A stretch of 14,621 bases of DNA from assembly GCA_021156245.1 (NCBI GenBank), contig JAJNBO010000012.1, positions 1 through 14,621 on the forward strand, written 5' to 3'. The position numbers and the translations under genes were made by a program. Numbering within the stretch: the stretch's first letter is position 1; every line of letters begins with the position of its first letter. Positions 1-7,212 of the stretch are shown here, piece by piece. This stretch comes from Ramlibacter sp. (lineage in GTDB: Bacteria > Pseudomonadota > Gammaproteobacteria > Burkholderiales > Burkholderiaceae_C). The notes under the pieces are model-generated. The model ran no database searches, was not told the DNA's origin, and saw only the letters and a program-made list of their open reading frames with translations.

Positions 1-1
1 C

Positions 2-256
2 ATCGCCCAGCTCCCCATGGCCGCGCAGTGGTGGAAGAGAATCTTCCTGGGCAACGCGATGGACGTGGAGCTCGACGGGACCGGCCGCGTGCTGGTCTCT
101 CCGGAACTGCGCGCCTCGGCGGGCATCGCGAAGGACGTGATGCTGCTGGGGATGGGCAACCATTTCGAACTTTGGGACAAGGCGACTTACGAGGCCAAGG
201 AGGCCGAGGCGATGCGCGGCGAGATGCCCGAAGCCTTCCAGGACTTCTCTTTCTAG
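2..256 (+). CDS. mraZ: Transcriptional regulator MraZ, 3' part (5' end outside the window)
   Basis: MraZ is a DNA-binding protein of the SpoVT/AbrB superfamily that usually sits first in the dcw cluster and represses it by binding repeats upstream of its own gene. Only the last 84 codons are present, read in frame from position 2 to a TAG at 254-256; a full protein is about 140-150 residues, so roughly the C-terminal 60% is here. The fragment shows the hallmark of the second AbrB-like half, DGTGR followed by VLVSPELR, then a hydrophobic stretch ending in HFELWD, which closely matches the E. coli family pattern. The ATG at 17 is internal and is not the start. The upstream operator and promoter are not in the window, so autoregulation cannot be examined. 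The stop lies 8 bp before the rsmH start. Identification is firm from sequence pattern and position. Confidence 0.95.
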   Translation: MAQLPMAAQWWKRIFLGNAMDVELDGTGRVLVSPELRASAGIAKDVMLLGMGNHFELWDKATYEAKEAEAMRGEMPEAFQDFSF

Positions 257-262
257 GGCAGG
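255..262 (+). promoter_or_regulatory. Likely ribosome binding site for rsmH
   Basis: The purine-rich AGGGCAGG overlaps the mraZ stop codon and ends two bases before the GTG at 265, with its AGGG core 6 bases upstream. It supports the GTG start, since no in-frame ATG lies between here and the conserved N-terminal QHTTVLL motif. Confidence 0.5.
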
Positions 263-264
263 CG

Positions 265-1176
265 GTGGACGGCACATGGCAACACACCACCGTCTTGTTG
301 AACGAAGCAGTCGAAGCCCTCGTCACCAAGCCGGAAGGAATCTATGTCGATGCGACCTTCGGCCGCGGCGGGCACTCGCGCGCCATCCTGGCGCAGCTGG
401 CGCCGCAGGGCCGGCTGATCGCCTTCGACAAGGACCCCGAGGCGGTGGCCGTGGCCAACGCGATCGCGGACACGCGCTTTTCGATCCGGCACGAGGGCTT
501 CGCGGCCCTGCGCGAGCTTCAGGCGGGCAGCATCACCGGCGTCCTGATGGACCTGGGCATCAGCTCCCCGCAGATCGACAACCCCGCGCGGGGTTTTTCC
601 TTTCGTTCCGACGGGCCGCTGGACATGCGCATGGATCCCACGCGCGGGCAGAGCGCGGCGGATTTCCTTGCCACCGCGCCGGTGGAGCAGATGGCGGAGG
701 TAATCCGTGACTATGGCGAAGAACGGTTTGCTGTTCAGATTGCAAAGGCGGTTGCAGCTCGGCGACAGGAACGGGGCCCTCTTGCAAGCACCTCCGAGCT
801 GGCCCAGCTCGTGGCTGGTGCGGTCAAAACCCGCGAGCCGGGCCAGGACCCTGCAACGCGCACATTTCAGGCTCTTCGGATTTTCGTCAATGCCGAGCTT
901 GAAGAGCTGCAACAGGCGCTGAGCGCGAGCCTCGACGTGCTGCAACCCCAAGGCCGCCTCGTGGTGATCAGCTTCCACTCGCTGGAAGACCGGATCGTCA
1001 AGCAGTTCATCGCGAAGAACTCCCGCGAGGAGTTCGACCGGCGCGCGCCTTTCGCCGCGCCCAAGGCGATGAAGCTGAAGGCGCTGGAGCGCGTCAAGCC
1101 CACGGCCGACGAGGTGAAGGCGAATCCGCGTTCGCGCAGCGCGATCATGCGGGTGGCCGAGAGGACGCAAGCATGA
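265..1176 (+). CDS. rsmH: 16S rRNA (cytosine-1402-N4)-methyltransferase RsmH (MraW)
   Basis: RsmH transfers a methyl group from SAM to N4 of C1402 in the 16S rRNA P site. The protein is 303 residues, close to the E. coli enzyme (313). The SAM-binding motif [10 protein letters not shown] is at residues 29-38 and the acidic DKD at 55-57. LMDLGISS begins near residue 94 and is followed by the conserved [23 protein letters not shown] begins at 237, and the C-terminal [10 protein letters not shown] closes the fold. I chose GTG 265: it is the only start just ahead of the conserved [13 protein letters not shown], while an in-frame ATG at 28 would add about 80 residues read out of frame through mraZ. 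The stop overlaps the ftsL start by 4 bp (ATGA). Residues 146-215 are encoded with markedly more A/T-ending codons than the rest, and a terminator-like hairpin lies inside the gene at 580-598; both are described separately. Confidence 0.97.
   Translation: MDGTWQHTTVLLNEAVEALVTKPEGIYVDATFGRGGHSRAILAQLAPQGRLIAFDKDPEAVAVANAIADTRFSIRHEGFAALRELQAGSITGVLMDLGISSPQIDNPARGFSFRSDGPLDMRMDPTRGQSAADFLATAPVEQMAEVIRDYGEERFAVQIAKAVAARRQERGPLASTSELAQLVAGAVKTREPGQDPATRTFQALRIFVNAELEELQQALSASLDVLQPQGRLVVISFHSLEDRIVKQFIAKNSREEFDRRAPFAAPKAMKLKALERVKPTADEVKANPRSRSAIMRVAERTQA
580..598 (+). other. Terminator-like GC hairpin with T-run inside rsmH
   Basis: AACCCC, a GCGC loop, and GGGGTT form a perfect 6-bp stem followed at once by T residues (TTTTT at 594-598, partly shared with the stem). 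This has the shape of a short intrinsic terminator on the + strand, but it lies within codons for the conserved NPARGFSF motif and the T-run is short. It may be a by-product of the coding sequence. Function is not claimed. Confidence 0.25.
700..909 (+). other. Patch of atypical codon use within rsmH
   Basis: Counting third positions by eye, 31 of the 70 codons here end in A or T (for example GCT, GTT, CTT, GCA, ATT, TTT). The flanking parts of rsmH and the rest of the cluster use almost only G/C-ending codons. The encoded segment, from [11 protein letters not shown] to NAELEEL, is a conserved and intact part of RsmH, so the reading frame is not in doubt. It could be a recombined segment from a lower-GC relative or a region with RNA-level constraint. 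Confidence 0.7.
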
Positions 1177-1448
1177 TCCTCCGCCTGAACCTGTTCCTGC
1201 TGGTGGTGGTGATCGCCAGTTCGCTGTACCTGGTGCGGGTGCAGTACGAGTCGCGGCGCCTGTACGCCGAGATCGAGCGCGCGCAGAACGAGTACCGCAA
1301 GCTCGAGGTGGAGCACGAGCGCCTGCAGGTGGAAAAGCGCGCGCAGGCCACGGCCGGCCGCGTGGAGCGCATCGCCCGCGACCAGTTGCAGATGCGCCCG
1401 GCCACCCCGGCGATCACGCAGTACGTCACGCTCAAGGGCACGCCATGA
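1173..1448 (+). CDS. ftsL: Cell division protein FtsL
   Basis: FtsL is a small bitopic inner-membrane protein that forms a complex with FtsB and FtsQ and helps activate FtsWI at the septum. The 91-residue product begins with a very short cytoplasmic end and one membrane segment at about residues 3-21 ([19 protein letters not shown]). A charged, heptad-like helix follows at about 25-70, rich in E, R, K and L ([17 protein letters not shown] and onward), as expected for the FtsL periplasmic coiled coil. The C-terminal tail is short. The cytoplasmic N-terminus is much shorter than the roughly 35 residues of E. coli FtsL. The start ATG overlaps the rsmH stop by 4 bp and has GAGAGGA upstream; the stop overlaps ftsI by 4 bp. 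FtsL sequences are poorly conserved, so the call rests on size, topology and its place between rsmH and ftsI. Confidence 0.93.
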   Translation: MILRLNLFLLVVVIASSLYLVRVQYESRRLYAEIERAQNEYRKLEVEHERLQVEKRAQATAGRVERIARDQLQMRPATPAITQYVTLKGTP

Positions 1449-3181
1449 GCGGTCGCGTCGTCGCCTATTCGTCCAGCCCGCTGCTCGCCAGCCGCACGCC
1501 GGTGTGGCGCAGCAAATTCATCGTGGCCGGCATTGCGCTGGCCTTCGTCGGACTGGCGGGCCGCGCCGCCTGGGTGCAGGTGATCGGCAACGACTTCTAC
1601 CGCAAGCAGGGCGAGGTGCGCTTCGCCCGCACGCTGGAGCTGGCGGCCAACCGCGGCCGCATCGTCGACCGCAACGGCCTGCTGCTTGCCACCAGCGTGC
1701 CGGTGCCAAGCATCTGGGCGAGCCCGGAGGACGTGGAGCGCGACAAGGTGAAGCTCGCGCAACTGGCCAGGCTCCTGCAGATGCCGTTGCCGGACCTGAT
1801 GGCCAAGCTGGCGGAGGAAGAGAAGAACTTCGTGTGGCTCAAGCGCCAGGTGGACGAGGCCACCGCGCGCCAGATCGCGTCGCTCGACATCAAGGGCGTT
1901 TTCCAGCGCAAGGAATACCGCCGGCAGTATCCGGAGGGCGAGGCCGCCGCGCACCTGGTCGGCTTCACCAGTGGCGACGACCACGGGCAGGAGGGCGTCG
2001 AGCTCGCGTTCGACAAGGACCTGGCGGGCCGGCCCGGCTCGCGTCGCGTGATCAAGGACCGCATGGGCCGCATCGTCGAGGACGTCCGCGAGCAGGTGCC
2101 GCCCGTCGACGGCAAGGACCTGCAGCTGTCCATCGACAGCAAGGTGCAGTTCTTCGCGTACCAGAAGCTGCGCGAGGCGGTGCTGGAGAACAAGGCCAAG
2201 GCCGGCAGCGTGGTGGTTCTGGACGTGCACACCGGCGAGATCCTGGCCCTTGCCAACTACCCGAGCTACTCGCCCGGCAACCGGCAGAACCTCACCGGTG
2301 CGCAATTGCGCAACCGCGCGCTCACCGACACCTTCGAACCCGGCTCCACGATGAAGCCCTTCATCGCGGCGCTGGCACTGGAGAAGGGGCTCGTGAAGCC
2401 GACGACGCCGATCCAGACCGCGCCGGGCCGCATGACCATCGGCGGCTCCACCATCACGGACTCGCACCCGCACGGGGTGTTGACCGTGAACGAGGTGATC
2501 CAGAAATCCAGCAACGTCGGCACCGTCAAGATGGCGATGCAGATGCAGCCCCGCGACATGTGGGAGATGTACAGCCAGGTCGGCCTGGGCCAGCGGCCGC
2601 AGGTGCCGTTCCCCGGCGCCGTCAGCGGCAAGCTGCGCGCGCACAAGACCTGGAAACCCATCGAGCAGGCGACCATGAGCTACGGCTACGGGCTGTCCGC
2701 CAGCCTGTTCCAGCTGGCGCGGGCGTACAGCGTGTTCGCGCGCGATGGCGAGCTGGTGCCCGTGACCTTGCTGCGCACCGATACGCCGGCGGCGGGCGTG
2801 CGCGTGCTCCAGCCGGCCACGGCGCAGGCCGTGCGGCACATGCTGCACATGGCCACGCAGAACGGCGGCACCGCGCCGCGCGCGCAGACCATGGGCTACT
2901 CGGTCGGCGGCAAGACCGGCACCGCGCACAAGCAGGAAGGCAAGGGCTACGCGGCGAGCAAGTACCGGGGCTTCTTCGTCGGCGTGGCGCCGGTGGACCA
3001 GCCGCGCATCGTGGTCGCCGTCATGATCGACGAGCCGAGCGGCGGCCGCTACTTCGGAGGCGACGTCGCCGCGCCGGTGTTCAGCGCCACCGTGCAGCAG
3101 TCCCTGCGCATGCTCGGCGTGCAGCCGGACATGAGCGTCAAGCCCCAGATCGTCGTGCAGGCCGTGGAGGAGTCGTTCTGA
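1445..3181 (+). CDS. ftsI: Peptidoglycan D,D-transpeptidase FtsI (penicillin-binding protein 3)
   Basis: FtsI is the class B penicillin-binding protein that cross-links septal peptidoglycan in partnership with FtsW. The product is 578 residues (E. coli 588). A single N-terminal membrane anchor lies at about residues 24-46 (FIVAGIALAFVGLAGRAAWVQV). The pedestal domain begins with the class B signature NRGRIVDRNGLLLATS near 69-84. The transpeptidase domain carries all three active-site motifs: SxxK with nucleophile S301 and K304 (STMK), SxN at S355-N357 (SSN), and KTG at 490-492 (GKTGTAHK). Their spacing agrees with E. coli PBP3 (S307, KTG 494). No PASTA repeats are present. The ATG overlaps the ftsL stop by 4 bp, and the TGA shares one base with the murE ATG. 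The protein should be the target of septation-blocking beta-lactams; nothing at the motifs suggests an altered active site. Confidence 0.98.
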   Translation: MSGRVVAYSSSPLLASRTPVWRSKFIVAGIALAFVGLAGRAAWVQVIGNDFYRKQGEVRFARTLELAANRGRIVDRNGLLLATSVPVPSIWASPEDVERDKVKLAQLARLLQMPLPDLMAKLAEEEKNFVWLKRQVDEATARQIASLDIKGVFQRKEYRRQYPEGEAAAHLVGFTSGDDHGQEGVELAFDKDLAGRPGSRRVIKDRMGRIVEDVREQVPPVDGKDLQLSIDSKVQFFAYQKLREAVLENKAKAGSVVVLDVHTGEILALANYPSYSPGNRQNLTGAQLRNRALTDTFEPGSTMKPFIAALALEKGLVKPTTPIQTAPGRMTIGGSTITDSHPHGVLTVNEVIQKSSNVGTVKMAMQMQPRDMWEMYSQVGLGQRPQVPFPGAVSGKLRAHKTWKPIEQATMSYGYGLSASLFQLARAYSVFARDGELVPVTLLRTDTPAAGVRVLQPATAQAVRHMLHMATQNGGTAPRAQTMGYSVGGKTGTAHKQEGKGYAASKYRGFFVGVAPVDQPRIVVAVMIDEPSGGRYFGGDVAAPVFSATVQQSLRMLGVQPDMSVKPQIVVQAVEESF

Positions 3182-4665
3182 TGCTCGTCCTGCACAGTCC
3201 CCGCGAAGCCGCCGACTGGCTGCGCTCGCGCATCACCGGAGAACTGCATTGCGACAGCCGCAAGGTCACCGCCGGCGACGGCTTCATCGCATGGCCGGGC
3301 GCAGCCACCGACGGCCGCAAGTTCGTCCCGGCAGCCCTCCAGCAGGGCGCCACGGCCTGTCTCGTGGAACGGTCGGGCAGCGAGTCCTACGGCTTCGACA
3401 GTGACTGCGTCGCTGCCTACGAAGGCCTGAAGGCGGCCACGGGCCCGATCGGATCGCTGTTCTACGGTGAGCCGACGAATGAGCTCGACGTGCTCGCCGT
3501 CACCGGCACCAACGGCAAGACTTCCACCGCGTGGTGGCTGGCGCAGGCCCTGACCAACCTGGAGCCCATGGCCATCCCTTGCGGCATCGTCGGCACCCTC
3601 GGCATCGGCCGCCCGCCGCATGTCGAACACACCGGCCTGACCACGCCGGACCCGGTGCTCATGCAGCGCCACTTCCGCCGGTTCCTGGAGGAGGGCGACC
3701 GCGCCTGCGCGATCGAGGCGTCCTCGATCGGCGTGGTCGAGCGCCGCCTGGACGGCATCCGCATCCGTGTCGCGGGCTTCACCAATTTCACGCAGGACCA
3801 CCTGGACTATCACGGCTCGATGGAAGCCTACTGGCAGGCCAAGGCGGAGCTGTTCCGCTGGCCCGGCCTGCAGGCCGCGGTGATCAACGTCGACGACGAA
3901 AAGGGCGACGAGCTCAACGCCATGCTGCATGGGAGCAGCGTCGACGTCTGGACGGTCTCCTGCATGCGCGAAGCCCGCCTGCAGGCGCGCGACATCGGCT
4001 ACACCGACCAGGGCCTGCGCTTCGTCATCGCCGAGGGCCCCGGGCGGCACGTGCTGCAGACGCAGCTGATCGGCCAGTACAACGTGTCCAACCTGCTGGG
4101 CGTCGTCGGCATGATGCGCGCGATCGGGGTGCCGCTGGAGGCTGCCGTCGCTGCCTGCGCCGACCTGCTGCCGGTGCCGGGCCGGATGGAGCGCCTGAAC
4201 GAAGCCGGCAAGCCCCTGGTGGCCGTCGACTATGCGCACACGCCGGACGCGCTGGAAAAAGGCTTGCAGGCCCTGCGCCCGCTCGCGCAGCAACGCAACG
4301 GCCAGCTGTGGTGCGTGTTCGGCTGCGGTGGCGATCGCGATCCCACGAAGCGCCCGCTGATGGCCGCCGTGGCGGAGAAGAACGCCGACCGCGTGGTCGT
4401 CACCAGCGACAACCCGCGCAGCGAGAAGCCGGAAGCCATCATCAGCCAGATCCTGCGGGGACTCTCGCACGCGGAGTGCGTCGAAGTGCAGGCCGACCGC
4501 GCCCGCGCCATCGCGGACACCGTGAGCCGTGCCGGCGCCGGCGACGTGATCCTGGTCGCCGGGAAGGGGCACGAGGACTACCAGGAGGTCGGCGGCGTGA
4601 AGCACCCGTTCTCGGACCAGGCGCATGCCCGCGAAGCCATCATGAAGTACGAGGCCCGCGCATGA
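3181..4665 (+). CDS. murE: UDP-MurNAc-L-Ala-D-Glu:meso-diaminopimelate ligase MurE
   Basis: MurE is a cytoplasmic ATP-dependent ligase that adds the third stem-peptide residue to UDP-MurNAc-L-Ala-D-Glu. The 494-residue protein (E. coli 495) has the three Mur-ligase domains. The ATP P-loop TGTNGKT is at 108-114. A conserved HGSMEAYWQAK follows, with K221 in the position of the carbamylated lysine. The motif DNPR at 410-413, followed by SEKP, is the signature of meso-diaminopimelate-adding enzymes rather than lysine-adding ones, so a DAP-type Gram-negative wall is predicted. The start ATG shares its A with the ftsI stop (TGATG) and directly precedes LVLHSPREAADWL; a longer upstream reading frame is only a shadow of ftsI. 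Some betaproteobacteria fuse murE and murF, but here they are separate genes overlapping by 4 bp. Confidence 0.97.
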   Translation: MLVLHSPREAADWLRSRITGELHCDSRKVTAGDGFIAWPGAATDGRKFVPAALQQGATACLVERSGSESYGFDSDCVAAYEGLKAATGPIGSLFYGEPTNELDVLAVTGTNGKTSTAWWLAQALTNLEPMAIPCGIVGTLGIGRPPHVEHTGLTTPDPVLMQRHFRRFLEEGDRACAIEASSIGVVERRLDGIRIRVAGFTNFTQDHLDYHGSMEAYWQAKAELFRWPGLQAAVINVDDEKGDELNAMLHGSSVDVWTVSCMREARLQARDIGYTDQGLRFVIAEGPGRHVLQTQLIGQYNVSNLLGVVGMMRAIGVPLEAAVAACADLLPVPGRMERLNEAGKPLVAVDYAHTPDALEKGLQALRPLAQQRNGQLWCVFGCGGDRDPTKRPLMAAVAEKNADRVVVTSDNPRSEKPEAIISQILRGLSHAECVEVQADRARAIADTVSRAGAGDVILVAGKGHEDYQEVGGVKHPFSDQAHAREAIMKYEARA

Positions 4666-6044
4666 CGAAGGCCATGTTCACGCTGGAGAAAGCGGCCGAC
4701 TGGATCGGCGGCAAGGTCGTCGGCGACGGCGCCGTCGAAGTGCAGCGCGTGCACACGGACACGCGCACGCTGCAAGCGGGCGACCTGTTCGTCGCCCTGA
4801 AGGGCGAACGCTTCGATGCGAACGACTTCATCGCCGACGCCCGCGCCAAGGGCGCGGTGGCCGCCATCGCGCAGCCGGGGCGGCTGCCCGCGGGGATGCC
4901 CGGCATCGAGGTCGCGGACAGCAAGCTCGCGCTCGGCACGCTCGCGCAAGCCTGGCGCAAGCAGTTCACGCTGCCCCTCATCGCGGTGACCGGCAGCAAC
5001 GGCAAGACCACGGTGACGCAGATGATCGCATCGATCCTGCGCGCCTGGCATCCCGAGATGCACCTGGCCACGCAGGGCAACCTGAACAACGACATCGGCT
5101 TGCCGCTGACGCTGCTGCGCCTGCGCGGCGGCCATCGCATCGGGGTCATCGAACTGGGCATGAACCATCCGGGCGAGATCGGCTACCTGGCCGACATCGC
5201 CCAGCCGACGGTGGCGATGGTGAACAACGCGCAGCGCGAGCACCAGGAATTCATGGCGACGGTGGAAGCCGTCGCCCGGGAAAACGGCAGCGTGTTCCGC
5301 GCGCTGCCACGCAACGGGGTGGCGGTGTTCCCCGCCGGCGACGCGTTCACGATGCTGTGGACCGCGCTGGCGGACGCTCGCCCCTGCATGACTTTCGGCG
5401 ACGACAACGCCGACACCGTTCTGGCCGGGTCTGAATGGCACCAGGGGCATTGGGAGGTACGGGCACGAACGCCCGCCGGCCCGATCGCGTTCCAACTCCA
5501 TATCGCCGGCCGCCACAACGTGCGCAATGCGCTCGCCGCCACGACCTGCGCGCTGGCCGCGGGCGTGCCGTTGAAGGCCATCGTCCGCGGACTCGAGTCC
5601 TTCGAGCCGGTCAAGGGCCGCTCGCGCGCGCTGGCTGTGAAGCTGGGCGAACGCACCCTCACGCTGGTGGACGACACGTACAACGCGAACCCGGACTCGG
5701 CGCGCGCCGCGATCGACGTGCTGGCCGAACTCCCGGGCCCGCGCCTGCTGGTGCTGGGCGACATGGGCGAGGTGGGCGACCAGGGACCGGCCTTCCACGC
5801 CGAGGTGGGCGGCTATGCCCGCGAGCGCGGCATCGAACAGCTGTTCACGCTGGGCGAGCAGGCCGCGGCGATGCAGGGACGCCATTTCGCCGACGTCGAC
5901 GCGCTGAACGCCGCGGTGCTGCAGGCCCTGCCAGGCGCGCAGAGCGTCCTGGTGAAGGGATCGCGATTCATGAAGATGGAGCGCGTGGTGGACGCCATCA
6001 CGGCCCGTGGACAACACGACAAGGAGGCGCCGGATGCTCGTTAG
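4662..6044 (+). CDS. murF: UDP-MurNAc-tripeptide:D-Ala-D-Ala ligase MurF
   Basis: MurF attaches the D-Ala-D-Ala dipeptide made by Ddl to UDP-MurNAc-tripeptide, giving the pentapeptide precursor. The product is 460 residues (E. coli 452). The N-terminal domain contains the MurF-like [18 protein letters not shown]. The P-loop TGSNGKT lies at 110-116, and a [11 protein letters not shown] segment sits where MurF enzymes have their conserved NN..xxH motif. The C-terminal domain has [10 protein letters not shown] starting at residue 337 and [13 protein letters not shown]. The ATG at 4662 overlaps the murE stop (ATGA) and has GAGG 7 bases upstream; an ATG four codons later at 4674 is a weaker alternative. 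The last codons overlap mraY by 11 bp, and the mraY ribosome binding site is embedded in the murF tail. Confidence 0.97.
   Translation: MTKAMFTLEKAADWIGGKVVGDGAVEVQRVHTDTRTLQAGDLFVALKGERFDANDFIADARAKGAVAAIAQPGRLPAGMPGIEVADSKLALGTLAQAWRKQFTLPLIAVTGSNGKTTVTQMIASILRAWHPEMHLATQGNLNNDIGLPLTLLRLRGGHRIGVIELGMNHPGEIGYLADIAQPTVAMVNNAQREHQEFMATVEAVARENGSVFRALPRNGVAVFPAGDAFTMLWTALADARPCMTFGDDNADTVLAGSEWHQGHWEVRARTPAGPIAFQLHIAGRHNVRNALAATTCALAAGVPLKAIVRGLESFEPVKGRSRALAVKLGERTLTLVDDTYNANPDSARAAIDVLAELPGPRLLVLGDMGEVGDQGPAFHAEVGGYARERGIEQLFTLGEQAAAMQGRHFADVDALNAAVLQALPGAQSVLVKGSRFMKMERVVDAITARGQHDKEAPDAR
6021..6027 (+). promoter_or_regulatory. Strong ribosome binding site for mraY within the end of murF
   Basis: AAGGAGG, a near-perfect match to the anti-Shine-Dalgarno sequence, lies 6 bases before the ATG at 6034. 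It decides the mraY start in favour of 6034 over an in-frame GTG at 6007, which would add a positively charged nonapeptide start not typical of MraY. Confidence 0.85.
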
Positions 6045-7212
6045 CCTGGCCGCGTGGCTGCAAAGCCATGGTTCGGAGTTCGGCTTCCTGCGCGTGGTGC
6101 AGTACCTCACCTTCCGCGCGGTGATGGCCGCCATGACGGCGCTGCTCATCGGCATCGTCGCCGGCCCGTGGGTGATCCGCCGCCTGACCGCGCTGAAGAT
6201 CGGCCAGCCCGTGCGCGAATACGCCATGCAGACGCACCTGGCCAAGAGCGGCACGCCCACCATGGGCGGCGTGCTGATCCTGATCTCGATCGCGGTGTCC
6301 ACCATCCTCTGGTTCGACTGGACCAACCGCTTCGTCTGGATCGTGATGCTGGTCACGCTGGGCTTCGGCGCCATCGGCTGGGTGGACGACTGGCGCAAGG
6401 TGGTCAACAAGGACCCCGAAGGCATGCCCTCGCGCGAGAAGTACTTCTGGCAGTCGGTGATCGGCCTCATCGCGGCGCTGTACCTGGCGTTCAGCGTCTC
6501 GGAAACGACCAACGTGCGCGTGCTGGGCCTGTTCTACGACTGGGTGCGCTCCGGCTTCGACATGAACCTGCCGCCCAAGGCCAACCTGCTGGTGCCCTTC
6601 TTCAAGGAGATCAGCTATCCCCTGGGCGTGTTCGGCTTCGTGATCCTGACCTACCTGGTCATCGTCGGCTCCAGCAACGCGGTGAACCTCACCGACGGCC
6701 TGGACGGCCTCGCGATCATGCCGGTGGTGATGGTCGGCTCGGCGCTCGGGGTGTTCGCATACGTCACGGGCAGCTCCGTGTATTCGAAGTACCTGTTCCT
6801 GCCGCACATCCCCGGCTCCGGCGAGCTGCTCATCTTCTGCGCCGCCGTCGCCGGCGCCGGACTGGCTTTCCTCTGGTACAACGCGCACCCCGCGCAGGTG
6901 TTCATGGGCGACGTCGGCGCGCTGGCGCTCGGCGGGGCGCTGGGAACGATCGCCGTGATCGTGCGCCAGGAGATCGTGCTCGCGATCATGGGCGGCATCT
7001 TCGTCGTCGAGGCGCTCTCGGTGATGGTGCAGGTGATGTACTTCAAGTACACCAAGAAGCGCTATGGCACCGGCCAGCGGATCCTGCTGATGGCGCCGCT
7101 GCACCACCACTTCGAAAAGACCGGCTGGAAGGAAACGCAGGTCGTGGTCCGCTTCTGGATCATCACCATGCTGTTGTGCCTGATCGGCCTCTCCACCCTG
7201 AAGTTGCGGTAA
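6034..7212 (+). CDS. mraY: Phospho-MurNAc-pentapeptide translocase MraY (lipid I synthase)
   Basis: MraY is an integral membrane enzyme that transfers phospho-MurNAc-pentapeptide from UDP to undecaprenyl phosphate, forming lipid I. The 392-residue product shows about ten hydrophobic segments. Family motifs are intact: [12 protein letters not shown] after the first membrane segment, the catalytic acidic pair in [21 protein letters not shown], the aspartate in [12 protein letters not shown], and the HHHFEKTGW loop near the C-terminus. It is about 30 residues longer than E. coli MraY (360). Most of the excess lies in the loop between the predicted fourth and fifth membrane segments (about residues 154-186), which the usual topology places in the periplasm. 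The start at 6034 is fixed by an AAGGAGG site; the stop TAA shares one base with the murD ATG. Confidence 0.97.
   Translation: MLVSLAAWLQSHGSEFGFLRVVQYLTFRAVMAAMTALLIGIVAGPWVIRRLTALKIGQPVREYAMQTHLAKSGTPTMGGVLILISIAVSTILWFDWTNRFVWIVMLVTLGFGAIGWVDDWRKVVNKDPEGMPSREKYFWQSVIGLIAALYLAFSVSETTNVRVLGLFYDWVRSGFDMNLPPKANLLVPFFKEISYPLGVFGFVILTYLVIVGSSNAVNLTDGLDGLAIMPVVMVGSALGVFAYVTGSSVYSKYLFLPHIPGSGELLIFCAAVAGAGLAFLWYNAHPAQVFMGDVGALALGGALGTIAVIVRQEIVLAIMGGIFVVEALSVMVQVMYFKYTKKRYGTGQRILLMAPLHHHFEKTGWKETQVVVRFWIITMLLCLIGLSTLKLR

Noticed and set aside
1..256. Possible MraZ operator repeats or dcw promoter
   Set aside because: These lie upstream of mraZ, whose 5' end is outside the window. No such repeats are visible here.
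1145..2929. Reverse-strand open frame of 594 codons opposite ftsL and ftsI
   Set aside because: It is low-complexity and His/Arg/Ala-rich, with no family motif, and it sits opposite ftsI, whose three active-site motifs are intact. It is a high-GC shadow.
1504..3180. Upstream extension of the murE frame through ftsI
   Set aside because: The extension is Arg/Gly/Ala-rich and unlike any MurE. The true start at 3181 directly precedes a normal MurE N-terminus.
4578..6512. Long reverse-strand open frame (644 codons) opposite murE, murF and mraY
   Set aside because: Its translation is rich in Arg, His, Ala and Gly with no recognisable domain. It lies wholly opposite well-supported genes, as expected when G/C-ending codons remove stops from an antisense phase.
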